Assembly: GCA_025201365.1 (NCBI GenBank)
Contig: JAIXMF010000006.1
Location: 868,001-932,000 of the forward strand
DNA: 64,000 nt
DNA from: Syncephalis plumigaleata
Taxonomy: Eukaryota > Zoopagomycota > Zoopagomycetes > Zoopagales > Piptocephalidaceae
Direction: 5' to 3'
In this document: piece after piece, positions 13,508 to 23,567 of the stretch
Numbering within the stretch: position 1 is the first letter of the stretch
How the letters are laid out: each line of letters starts with the position of its first letter
Notes under the pieces: generated by a model
Told to the model about the DNA's origin: nothing
The model's database searches: none
Seen by the model: the letters and a program-made list of their open reading frames with translations, nothing else
Translations under genes and position numbers: made by a program

Positions 13508-14086
13508 CAATTGAATACAAACTTGTTAACTGCTGCTAATCTTGGTCAACAACAAGCAAATGTTAATAATGCTACAGCAACAACAGGATTAGATTTATTA
13601 AGTATGAATCAACAACAAAATCCACAATTAGCACAGCTACTTCAAAAGGTACAACAGCAACAGCAACAAGTACAGCAAGCACAACAGCAAGCACAACAGC
13701 AACAGCAACCGCAACTTCAACAGCAACAAGCACAATTGCTTCAATTCCAACAATTAATACAGCAACAACAAGCACAGCGTCAATCCATGCAACAAACACT
13801 ACCGCAAACACAAATGAATGCCTCATTAGCAGCTGCTATGGCTGCAGGTGGATTAGCCAATAATGTTAATGTGCCAGCCGGTAATTTAAATGCCGTAAAA
13901 AATCCTGCTTTATTACTAGCCTCATTAGCTAATAATAACAATAATAATGTGGCTAATAATGCAAATACGGCTAATAACCCTACAGCTAATATTCCACCTA
14001 ATATGCTTGCTTCATTACAACAAAATCCACATCAAATTAATATGTTAGCTCAACTTTTACTTCGACAACAACAACAACCTCGCTAA
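9002..14086 (+). CDS. MED25: Mediator complex subunit 25 (VWA + ACID), Q-rich
   Basis: Four exons join in frame: 9002-9144, 9312-12392, 12450-12633, 12710-14086, giving 1594 residues. The N-terminus has the MED25-type VWA fold: VLCVLLVEGSVRMAAALPTL (first strand and helix), then LRCGIVVYPTD, and GGGGHAPLVEGLVGALELYQ. After long disordered Ser/Thr/Ala/Asn/Gln regions comes the activator-interaction (ACID/PTOV) domain: LWRGTVAWHVQISD, SISLWPQTMYINE, HGILITTLQNQLVAVVFNS, QLPGR. The protein ends in about 400 residues of polyglutamine and asparagine tracts. As a Mediator tail subunit it would link DNA-bound activators to RNA polymerase II in the nucleus. The first exon falls outside the long open frame and was identified from the VWA start; the intron at 12634-12709 uses the acceptor that keeps the frame and has a CTAAC branch site. 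The glutamine tracts may vary in length between strains. Confidence 0.85.
11761..13800 (+). repeat. CAG/CAA-rich polyglutamine tracts in MED25
   Basis: Several long mixed CAA/CAG runs (about 11761-11840, 12060-12116, 12199-12240, 13098-13205, 13410-13510, 13650-13760). The codon mixture, rather than pure CAG, indicates selected polyglutamine. The antisense and other-frame open frames across this stretch are by-products of these repeats. Confidence 0.8.
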
Positions 14087-14649
14087 TCTGTTACAATTAT
14101 TATCATTATCATTATCATCATCATCTCTCGTTGATCTATTCGTATAATGCATGCTGTGCGTCGTGCCTTTTACTTTCACATGTTTCTTCACTTTTTTGTT
14201 TGTTATATGGCCTAGCTTTTATCATTAATAAAAAGAAATACTGCAATCTGCTTTCTTAATTTGTCCATGGTAGACGTGTGTTTGTGTTGCCATGTGTCGA
14301 GTTACTACACTTCAATACTGGCCTAATGTCATATTCATTTCATTGTATGGATAGCATGTGTTTATGATACATTGTTCATATTTCTAGTCATGTTTCTGTT
14401 GGAATAAGGACTATGGCTTAAAACTTGATAGGAATGGTAGATAACAGGATAATGGGTTGGTAATGGAATGAAAATAGATAATGAAAATGTAACCTTGTGA
14501 GGTAGATCAGCGTGACTTGCGCGTGTTCCTTTTTTTATCACATTTCTACCATAAAATCGTCAGACTCTTTCTCTCGTTAACTTCTCATTTGCTTCTTGCT
14601 TTGTTCTCCCTTTTCTATTGCTGTTCTGTTCCGTTTCTATCATACTGCA
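14087..14649. other. intergenic region MED25 to sterol acyltransferase
   Basis: About 560 bp between two plus-strand genes. AATAAA occurs at about 14227, a likely poly(A) signal for MED25. A T-run at about 14530 precedes a pyrimidine-rich stretch leading into the next start codon. No coding sequence seen. Confidence 0.4.
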
Positions 14650-17052
14650 ATGACTTCACCTTCTTCAGATCCTACACCTAACGTAAGTAGTAGTGCTAGT
14701 GCTCCTGCTACCACTGCTACCACTGCCACTGTTACTCCTTCCAAACACACCAACGACAAACATAATAATTATGGACAGTCGCGTACTACTCATCTATCCG
14801 AAGAATTGGCCTCGGGTCGTATGACGCCACCACCACCGTTTCGTTATCAGCCTCGTAGTTCTCGTTTGGATAGGGAACACTTGAACGACACTCGGGAGCA
14901 GTTTCGTGGTTTCGTAACGCTATTCTGGACTGCTATGGCTGCCTACGTCGTACTAACGGCTATGCGTAACTTTCGCGAACAAGGCATTATACTGGGTGGT
15001 GATCTATTCGACGTGTTTTCTGCCGATGCCCTGATACTCGTCATGTCGGATGCTACCATGGTGGCTACCACCGGTCTAGTAGCAGTACCATGGTCGTGGC
15101 TCGAATCGCGTGGTTGGATACCTCGTAATGTTCACATTGCTCTACAGGCCATCTGGGAGACGATATTCATTACGATGGCTGTGGTATGGGCACATTGGCG
15201 TAATTGGCCATGGATCCAAACGACCTTTTTCGTTCTACACAGTATTGTGATGCTAATGAAGATGCACTCGTATCTAGCGCGTAATCATGAAATGGTTAGC
15301 ATGCGATATCGCGTCACTGTACTGAAACAATGGCTTACTCGACAACGACGAGAGCAACAACAATCCAAATTGAACCAAGCCAACGATAACGGTGAAGTAG
15401 TGCCAACCGATGAGAATGATATCGCATTGTCATCTTCATCTTCATCGACTACACCGACAAAAGAACAAAATATCGAGTTACTATCAGCAGTTACGGATAT
15501 CGTTGAAGATGCACATACAAATGCTGCTACACTTAGTGCCATGGAGAGTGATATGGATAATGAAGACTCGTCACTCATCAACAGCACTATTCCTAATACA
15601 AGTAACAACAACAATACAAGTATGTCAACGGCTATTATGAATCAACAACATGATAATGCGTCATCATCATCGTCATCAACATCTGCATCTACATCACAAA
15701 TACTAAGGGAGAGACGGCCTCGTCGTTCCTCACTTACAGGATCACCCACTCGACCACGTATACACTCGCATCTAGATGAGACGACAAGTCATTTGAATGC
15801 CACTACACTATCCTCATCTTATGGTAAACAATCAACAAATGGAGTAGGAAAAGGAGCAGGCATATCAGATAAAAATGGAAATAAAAAAGGATCACCATTT
15901 GTAGAACCACCAGCATCAGCACCAGCTTCTATGACATCAGCATCAACATCTAAATCATCAGCATCTAAATCAGCATCCAAGAAATCTTTTACACGACCAA
16001 TGCCATCTGCACTCTTAATGGATATAATGATAGCAGAGAAACGACACGCCAGTACATCACATGTGGCATCAGACACTCTACTTTACGGTCATTCCGATGC
16101 ACATATCAGTCGACGAGATGCTCAACGGGAACTGGAAGAGCTAGAAGCCGATCTATGTCCCGCTCAATGTGCCTATCCAAACAATATTACGTTTACGAAT
16201 TATCTATCCTACTTGATTGTACCCACACTCGTTTACGAAATTGCCTATCCACGTACAACACGGTAAGTAGTTGACTATCCTAATTGCTCATATAATGCTA
16301 ATAATTGTTGTTGCTATTGTATAGTATTCGACCAGCTTATGTATTTGAGAAACTTGCCGCCATTCTTGGTACATTCACCTTGATGTATATGATGGTGGAA
16401 CACTACGTATTGCCCGCGTTATATCAGACTGCACATCTACCTATTTGGTATGCCCTACCACAAATGCTATTTCCCGTTCTTGTCGTGTTCCTGTTAACTT
16501 TCTTTATTATTTTCGAGTTTATCTGCAATGCATTCGCTGAACTAGCACGGTAAGTCAATACATTTATAGATATCTATATATGGATTAACTCATTATGTAT
16601 ATACCATCATTATTAGATTTGCCGATCGTTCCTTCTACGATGACTGGTGGAATAGTACAACATTCGAGGAATTCGCTCGTAATTGGAATAAGCCGGTACA
16701 TCACTTTTTATTGCGTCATGTTTATGTGCCACTCTATCGTGATTGCGGTCTATCGCGTCAACGTGCCTCGTTCATCACTTTCCTAGTGTCGTCGATATTC
16801 CATGAATTCGCCATTGCCGTCGTTTGTGGCAATCTGCGCATGTATCTATTTATGTTCCAAATGACGCAGATTCCCCTCATCTGGCTCGGTAAACTTGTGG
16901 GACCCAAGACACGCGAGATGGCCGGCAACTGGTTCTTCTGGTTCAGTATGACAGTGGGCCCACCACTCCTACTATGTCTCTACTGTCGTGAGATTATCCA
17001 GCCAAATGGCAGTGTTCTCACCATGATTCTAGGTGGAGATCCTATGGCTTAA
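14650..17052 (+). CDS. sterol O-acyltransferase (ACAT/ARE, MBOAT family)
   Basis: Three exons: 14650-16262, 16325-16549, 16617-17052, joined in frame to 757 residues. Membrane-bound O-acyltransferase that esterifies sterols with acyl-CoA in the endoplasmic reticulum; family placement rests on FYDDWWN (the ACAT/DGAT motif), HHFLLRHVYVPLYRD, and FLVSSIFHEFAIAVV, whose His is the expected catalytic residue, followed by LFMFQMTQIPLIWLG. NFREQGIILG and WIPRNVHIALQAIWE in the N-terminal membrane region resemble ARE proteins. ARE-type sterol acylation is preferred over DGAT1 because of the RHVY and SQIPLIWL-like segments. An unusually long low-complexity insert (about residues 235-490, Ser/Thr/Asn/Ala-rich) separates the first membrane segments from the catalytic part. 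The start at 14650 is preferred over 14596 because the upstream extension is pyrimidine-rich leader. Confidence 0.85.
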
Positions 17053-17163
17053 ATCATTCAACTATACATATGCATTTATCTACACATCTATTTTATCGTA
17101 TTGTTTACTTTTCTTTTTCTATCTCTTTATTACTATCTTTATTCCACAAAAATAAATTCATTT

Positions 17164-18577
17164 TTACATCGATTGTACTTGATGTTTCACGTATCGTTTC
17201 TTCTTTTGCTTACTCGTATACTCATCAGCCTTTTGTAACGCTTCCTTGGACATGTTGGAGCAATCGTGTTCGGATAGAGTGGGTAGAGGAACGGTATCGG
17301 CACACCATTCATCTCGTTTTACTTGGATACCACTACTACTACTACCACTGGTACTGCCTTCGTGATCCTCCACTAGTATCGGCACCTTGCATAATAAATG
17401 ACGATAGAGACGTCGTTGTCGTCGTCGTTCCTTGGCCATCTTTCGTTTAATGCGTTTCTGCGTGTCAGCCGGTAATTCATCTATGGCGCGTGAGGGTTTA
17501 CCGGGTTTCTGCCACGTTACAGGCATATTCATCAATGTACCCTGTGCTTTCTCGCTTATTTCCTGATGAATTGCAGACGGTAGTGGTGCAGTTACCTCGC
17601 CTAGAATATGTCGAATATGACGCTTCTGCAAATTACGCTGTCTAATGGATGATAAAGCAGGATCCGGTGCTAATACAATACGTTTCGATTGTGCTTGTAG
17701 CAATGCGTGTAGACCAGCGGACATTGGTGGCACACCTTCCACTTCAAGGTTGACCATCTGATTCATTGGTGAGTCGACAGTGCCATCCGATGTAGTACGC
17801 TGTAAATAAGGCTATTGTATAATATTAGTATATTATTGAGGGTTCATTAGTTCAAATGGTATGCTTACCTGTAATAATTCATGACGACGACGACCACGAC
17901 GACCATAGGTCAACTCGAGTATTTTCATGTTGGCCTTTGCATCATGTCGATGATTCGCCAACTCTAAACAGCGTAAACTCTAATGGCAATAACAGTAGCA
18001 ATTAGTTGATTCGATAATCGATAAATCAGCATGTCATTGCTCTTCTTTAATTACCTTGCGTGCATCTTTAATTTTAGCATTGACTCGTGCGGGATAATTC
18101 CAATCACGATACAATTTGAATCGATGTCGAATACGTTCACGTAGATAATCTCTAATAGTACAGGCAATACGTAGAATGGTAAGTAAATGATAGTAGTCTA
18201 GTCATAGAATAAATGACAGCTAGTAATTACCGTGCGTGTGGGTCAAAGAATCGTGCTGCTTCACGTAGTAATGCACGATACAACTGTAATACTTCGTATC
18301 TACGATCAGGTAAACGATATTGATAGTATTCCGGCGATGGTCTAGCTACATTATTGATAGACATCATTTTACACTGTGCTCGTGCAGCACGCGCAGACGC
18401 CGCCTTTACCGTATGTTTTTGTTTACGCCATAAACGATGATCAGTTGTCAAATCATACTCGTCGGGTGGAGTTGGTCGTCGATATGCAACAGTGGTCGTA
18501 TGTGAGCTTAGCGTGCTCATACTACGCTGTGCATATCGGCGTAGAAGAGGGCGACATGAAAAAGACAAAAACGACAT
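17164..18577 (-). CDS. LYR-motif protein, probably mitochondrial
   Basis: Four exons on the minus strand; ATG at 18577, stop at 17164. The N-terminus (MSFLSFSCRPLLRRYAQRSM) is basic and hydroxyl-rich, fitting a mitochondrial presequence; a second in-frame Met at residue 20 exists. The LYR domain reads VLQLYRALLREAARFF, then after an intron TIIRDYLRERIRHRF, the tripeptide and trailing Arg/Phe pattern of Complex1_LYR proteins. LYR proteins bind acyl carrier protein and serve respiratory-complex or Fe-S assembly. The rest (about 250 residues, basic, RRGRRRHELLQ and KMAKERRRQRRLYRHLL) is not part of the small LYR proteins and resembles the longer fungal LYR/Cup1-like family as I remember it. It converges with the acyltransferase gene, with 111 bp between the stop codons. 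Confidence 0.6.
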
Positions 18578-18632
18578 TAAGATAGTAATAATAAGAAGGT
18601 ATAAAAATTCACATCACGTATTTATTCAATAA

Positions 18633-18902
18633 ATGATCGATTCCTTCAACTGGAAAGCTGTCGTCACTCTACGATATAATCCACAGCCCCTTAAAGCAAG
18701 TATCACTAACCATATTGCAGTCGTTAGCGCACTCTGGGCAATCCACCGTACACGAATGGCGAGTATATGCGGCAACAAGCCAACTGATTATACAGACATC
18801 TTTTATATATGGCAATCCATACTTAAAGACATCATATATGCCAAACGCCGTACGGCAATTGTACAATCCTTTCTTCAATCCTTCTATCAAAAATGGCAAT
18901 GA
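18633..18902 (+). mobile_element. fragment resembling the tail of a non-LTR retrotransposon ORF2
   Basis: A short open frame of 89 codons. Its last 57 residues (SALWAIHRTRMASI, NKPTDYTD, IFYIWQSILKDIIYAKRR, FYQKWQ) match a second, degenerate copy at about 47563-47759 in this window. The pattern ALWAI-x-x-T/R followed by a conserved Pro and a W/K end resembles the C-terminal region after the reverse transcriptase in fungal LINEs. There is no reverse transcriptase or poly(A) tail next to it, so this is a remnant. The LINE assignment is inference; the repeat relationship is visible directly. Confidence 0.4.
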
Positions 18903-19231
18903 CTATCCAGCTGTCTAAGAATGGATTCTATTAACATATCTATTGATTAACATTGAATTTTGTTATCTTTATTCACAGTAATCAATAAACACCGCACAAA
19001 TATCTCCCTACAATTACTGTTACAATGATAAATACATACATACATAGGATATTTGCATGTTAGTATACTAGATAGAAGCCTAGTCAAGAGTTTCTTTGCT
19101 TTGAACTCATTTCAGGCTAGTAGCTATTCCCGTCAATGCAATGATCATCACAAGTCATGTGTACATAAAATAAAATCGATACTCTCCGAACTAATTTGTA
19201 TTTGCCAATTTCTTTTTTACTATTACGCAAT

Positions 19232-21350
19232 ATGGCTGCTGCTAAACAGAAAGGAAAGGGAGCTTTGCAAACTATTGCTAATTGCAGTGACGAGGAAGAG
19301 AACACTGTCTTTCGTGTAGGCTTCCTTAAATATATTGGCGTTCAACCGCAGTCAAAGCCGGTGTCTTTTGAATGTGGCATTTGCTACAGCAAATTCGTAA
19401 CTGCCACAACTAATGCTGGTAGTAGTCGTGGACCGGTACATGGGCAGTTCCTCAGTTGTAAACATGGCTATTGCGACACATGTATGAACAAGTATGTTAC
19501 GACCAAACTACACGACGGAACCAACCCTTTTCCTTTACACTGTCCAGTTCCAGAGTGTCAGTATGAAATAACGGAAAAGCATGTGCAATCACTACTCACC
19601 GCAAAAGACTACGATTTATGGAAGCGTAAGAAAGAGGAAAGCAACATGAATGGAAAGGTAGGCTGAGTTATAGTAGATATGTATATGAGGATATCGAGTA
19701 GACTAATGAATGATGAACTCACTAGATGTATTGTCCCAACAAACGATGCAGTAAAGTGTTGACTATATCCCAGCTATCACGGGCCAATGACTGCTTGGCC
19801 GAATGCACCCATTGCCATTATGCAATCTGTACTAGATGCACATGTCTATGGCATAATGGTAGGATAGTTATACTAGATGTGGAGCATACTGATATTAACT
19901 ACTACTATTACTATGATGATAATAGGCTATTCGTGTGCTCAGTATAAAGCAATACCCGATGCACGGAAAAACACCGAAGACAGCAGCGTATTAGCAATGG
20001 CCAAGGATAACAAATGGTGTCGATGCACAAAGTGTCAAGCACTAGTAGAACTGAGATACGGCTGTAATCATATCACTTGTCATTGCGGTCATCAGTTGTA
20101 AGTAGTGGCGATGAATGTAGTGGTGCATCAAGAAGTTATAACTAACACTGATACGACATAGTTGCTATAAATGCGGTTCATCATGGAATGAAACAACAAA
20201 GCTATGCAGTACAGGCAAATGTGATCTATGGGATGAAGACATGTTGGTATTGGCACAGAATGATCGAGAAGCACAACCAGTACAGCCAGTACAACCAGTA
20301 CAAGTACGGCCAGCACAGCGACAGCCAGTACAAGTACAGCCAGCACAGCGACAGCCAGCACAATGGCGACCAGTACCACCAGTACAAGTACAGCCGGTGC
20401 AAGTTCAACAGCCGCAGAAGCAACGACCACGAGTACAGAAAGCTCGTGAAATCAATATAAACTTCCACAACCTGCTCCGGATTCCAGAACATAGACTCCC
20501 ACCATGGCTTTATGAGAGTTTGCATACTTCCAGCTGCATGTATTGTCCTGCTACACTTGCTAATATTGACCAGCTCAAACAACATTTGGAAACTGTTAAG
20601 CATCATGATGTTTATTACTGTTGCGGTAAACTATTTCAAACTAACAATTCATTTACAAGACACCAATATTTTGCAGGCTGTCAATCAGAAGATGATAATC
20701 ATGACTATGAAAGCACAGAAGAAGAAGAAGACGAAGAAGAAGATGAAGACGAAGAAGAAGAAGAAGATGATGATGATGATGATGATGATGAGGAAGACGG
20801 AATATTGACCACAAGTGACTTTACATTATGCGATCTCGACATTCATAGAGTATTGCGAAAATTGAAGGCAGCTCGATCTTCAAGTATGGCGTACAGTATA
20901 TTAGAGAGGCAATGCTATTTCTGTGAGAGACGTTTTAAAGGCATTAAAGGGCTGGAATATCACTACCGGAATACAGTTATGCATTCAGTTTACTATTGTT
21001 GCGGCCTCTTATTCGAGGATGATGATGAGTTTGATGAGCATCAAAACAGTTCATTATGCTTGATTAGGCACTTTGAAGCCTTTGAAAGGAGCCGAAAAGG
21101 ATATATCAAAAGGCACAACTTAAATATTGATTTGGACGAAATTATGGCTTATCCAGATACATGCACAAATACGGAATTTAGGGTATACCTAATGTATGAT
21201 ATGTGCTATTATTGCGATGATGAGTTTGATAATCGTCATCAGCTTGAGGACCATTATGAAACAACATTTCATGATGTATTTACATGCTGTGGACATGTAT
21301 TTAACGATGAAAATGATATGTATCTTCATCAGCAATATGGAAGCTGCTAA
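19232..21350 (+). CDS. RBR-type E3 ubiquitin ligase with C-terminal zinc-finger repeats
   Basis: Exons 19232-19657, 19726-19858, 19926-20097, 20162-21350 give 639 residues in frame. RING1: CGICYSKF then FLSCKHGYCDTC and CPVPEC. IBR: YCPNKRCSKVL, CLAECTHCHYAIC, then across an intron WHNGYSCAQYKAIPDARK. RING2: WCRCTKCQALVELRYGCNH, ITCHCGHQ, FCYKCG; the Cys of GCNH is the expected ubiquitin-accepting residue. RBR ligases pass ubiquitin from an E2 to this Cys and then to substrate. After RING2 comes a tandem repeat rich in QPVQVQPAQRQP and then three roughly 50-residue modules, each a CxxC...H...H finger followed by CCGxLF...H...C (starting SCMYC, QCYFC, MCYYC). An acidic Glu/Asp run separates the first and second. 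I know of no standard RBR ligase with this tail. Start 19232 is the only ATG before the RING. Confidence 0.85.
20270..20405 (+). repeat. tandem repeats coding PVQ/PAQ units
   Basis: Imperfect short repeats of CAGTACAAGTACAGCCAG-like sequence within the RBR ligase gene. They encode alternating PVQVQ/R-P and PAQRQ-P units between RING2 and the zinc-finger tail and probably form a flexible linker. Confidence 0.75.
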
Positions 21351-21749
21351 TAAATAATACGCGTTCTAAAAGTGCTTAAAATACAATATGCGAATACGTT
21401 GTAATGTTTGCACTAAATATCATGGTTATAACATTAGTAGGATTGTTTATTAGATAGATATCAATAATGATTTCTTAGGAATAGGAATAGTGCCATTGTA
21501 ATTGTTATTCCTGTTCGGTATTCATTGATTTGAACCATTTATTTATCGTCTGGTTGCTTACAAATGTAATAATAATGCTTTATCTTAAACATGAATGTCT
21601 ATACTCGTGTATTCACTTAATATCATTGCTCATACAAAACATCAAAGCAATGAAGAAGTAAGAAATGATACTATTGCGTTTATACATTCTTGAATGAGTA
21701 AGCTAGATAACATCATAGGGTATTCAAATAATTACGATAATTATAATGG
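21351..21749. other. intergenic region between convergent genes
   Basis: About 400 bp of AT-rich sequence after the RBR ligase stop. It contains AATAATAC directly after the stop as a possible poly(A) region. No coding frame seen. Confidence 0.4.
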
Positions 21750-21930
21750 TCAAAACACGACATATTTATTCAATAAGCGATTGAATGGACTTGTAGATAT
21801 ATTTGCTGTTGTTGTACCAAGGAATAATGACTTGAATGACATGGACACTAAATGAGGGACTTGTAGTACCAATTCATTCTTGACTTGAATACCTATGATA
21901 TCTACTTGATGATGTCCTCGTCTTGTTTGA
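21750..21930 (-). repeat. 3'-UTR homologous to that of the micro-exon gene
   Basis: On the minus strand this is the 3'-UTR of the 43-residue peptide gene and ends with AATAAATATGTCG (poly(A) signal at about 21764-21776). It aligns from the stop codon onward with 34234-34460 on the plus strand: shared blocks include CATCATCAAGTAGATAT, GGTATTCAAGTCAAGAATG, TTCAAGTCATTATTCCTTGG and TTATTGAATAAATATGTCG. The other copy has an intron just after its stop; this one does not. The three length differences are 6, 6 and 3 bases. Confidence 0.85.
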
Positions 21931-22062
21931 TTATTTGCTATTGCTTTTAGCAGGTTGAGCAGGTCTATGACCAGGAGCACGGCGTTCGACAGTAGTACGA
22001 CGCATTCTAGTGGGCTTGGCTTCAACGGCGACGGCAATAGCGGTGATGGCAGAGAACTTCAT
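21931..22062 (-). CDS. small secreted basic peptide
   Basis: Intronless frame of 43 residues, ATG at 22062, TAA at 21933-21931. It starts MKFSAITAIAVAVEAKPT, a short signal peptide with probable cleavage after VEA, and continues as an arginine/proline-rich tail (MRRTTVERRAPGHRPAQPAK). The dibasic RR sites could be cut by a Kex2-type protease. I recognise no family. Its 3'-UTR is clearly related to that of the micro-exon gene at 30652-34450, which is the main reason to think it is a real transcript. An overlapping frame in the same strand (22037-21750) is open for 95 codons, and its downstream part is also open in the other copy; which frame is translated cannot be settled from sequence. Confidence 0.45.
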   Translation of the reverse strand: MKFSAITAIAVAVEAKPTRMRRTTVERRAPGHRPAQPAKSNSK

Positions 22063-22375
22063 GTTGATGTTGGCCTAATGGAATTGATATGCAGAAAAGC
22101 TGACTAGAACGAGAATAGAAAGTAGTGGTATATACGAGTAGTGATAGTAGATAGTAGTTAGAGTAGAATAGAACAGAAGAGCGAGTATAGTAATAATAAG
22201 AATGAAAGAAATTGGACTGCTACGCGAACATATAAATAATTAGAGCTATTGATTCTGTTATTGTAGTTTATATTACATGTGACATGACTCAGCACTATTA
22301 GAATTTTGCTTTTCTCCTTATCGCCTATTCTCTTGACTAGCAGTGTTACTATTAGTGTTATTATTGCAATTGTCA

Positions 22376-23544
22376 ATGACTGCCACAGAAGTAACAAGTG
22401 ATTTGCCAGAGGGTACAACTACAGAAAATGTAAAGGTCTGGCGGTTTTCTCAGTATTTATCGAGTATTGTTAGCGGTGTTGACCGGTATGCAGTTGTCAT
22501 TCTAAACCAGCCACTTCATACTCGTCATTTCAATGTATTATGGCGTCGTGGTAGGAGCAATACAATATAATATAATAACTGTTATTTCAACTATTCATAT
22601 ACCATGATATAGCCACCATACGATTCTGTGCCGATGGTGGCGCTAATCGATTATACGAGGCAATATCATCCGATATATCGTAAGTTTTTACTACTTACTA
22701 TGTTTATTCCATATCAACGAATACTAGTGATGATAGTACATCCAATGTAGAACATCCTGATTATATCTGTGGAGATATGGATTCTGCAAAATCATCTGTA
22801 CTTGAATGGTTTTCACATCAAGTAAGGAAAAGAGAGAGAGAGAAAAGGACATCGATTATAAGCTTACATGAGTATGTATAGGGAAGTAAAATCGAAAAGA
22901 TTGACGATCAAGATACGACAGATTTCCAGAAATGTATTGCTACTCTCGCTAAATGGGAGGAGCAATTTAATCGAGAACATCATACGAATCATCAACCAGT
23001 AAGCATACTATTGACATGAGTGAACTTGACAAGTACTCCTAGTTAAGTGATATCTCCTTTTCATTAGATGCCTATTATTGCTATTGGAGGATTGAGTGGT
23101 CGATTTGATCAATCGATGCATTCTATTCATGTACTCTATCAAGCATTAGAACAACAACGTTCTATATATTTAGTAGCAGATGAAAGTGCCGTCTTTCTCT
23201 TGGATAGAGTAATAAGCAATTTGTTCATGATGAATAATAGTTAACGCATGTTCATCTAGGGAAATCATAGAATATACGTTGATCCTACATTGGAGGGTCC
23301 CACTTGTGGTCTACTACCCATTGGTCATAATAAGATTCATGTTAGTACAAGTGGATTACGATGGAATCTTGGTAATTGATTACTACATACAACCCACTAT
23401 TTCCATTGTTTATTAACATTGTATAATCTAGTGAATGCCGAGACATCATTTGGAAGATTACTGTCCACATCCAATGCATTAGATGACACTATAATCAATA
23501 TTAACACGAGTGATCCTATCATATGGACAGTTGAACTACGATAA
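22376..23544 (+). CDS. thiamine pyrophosphokinase
   Basis: Seven short exons with six introns of about 50-65 nt; ATG 22376, TAA 23542-23544. The enzyme transfers pyrophosphate from ATP to thiamine, making thiamine diphosphate in the cytosol. All the family motifs are visible across exons: FCADGGANRLYE, ICGDMDSAKSSV, DDQDTTDFQKCIATL, AIGGLSGRFDQSMHSIHVLY, GLLPIGH, and a C-terminal VNAETSFGRLLSTSN (the NAET-FG segment typical of this family). The total of about 250 residues fits the yeast Thi80 class. ATG 22376 is preferred because the codons upstream are pyrimidine-rich leader. The stop codon overlaps an AATAAA, and the oppositely oriented POP3-like gene ends only 23 bp further on. Confidence 0.9.
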
Positions 23545-23567
23545 ATAAACGCATTTTTATGTATCTA

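Noticed and set aside
9672-13826. Long antisense and alternative-frame open frames across MED25
   Set aside because: They are poly-Val, poly-Ala, poly-Cys or poly-Leu by-products of CAG/CAA repeats.
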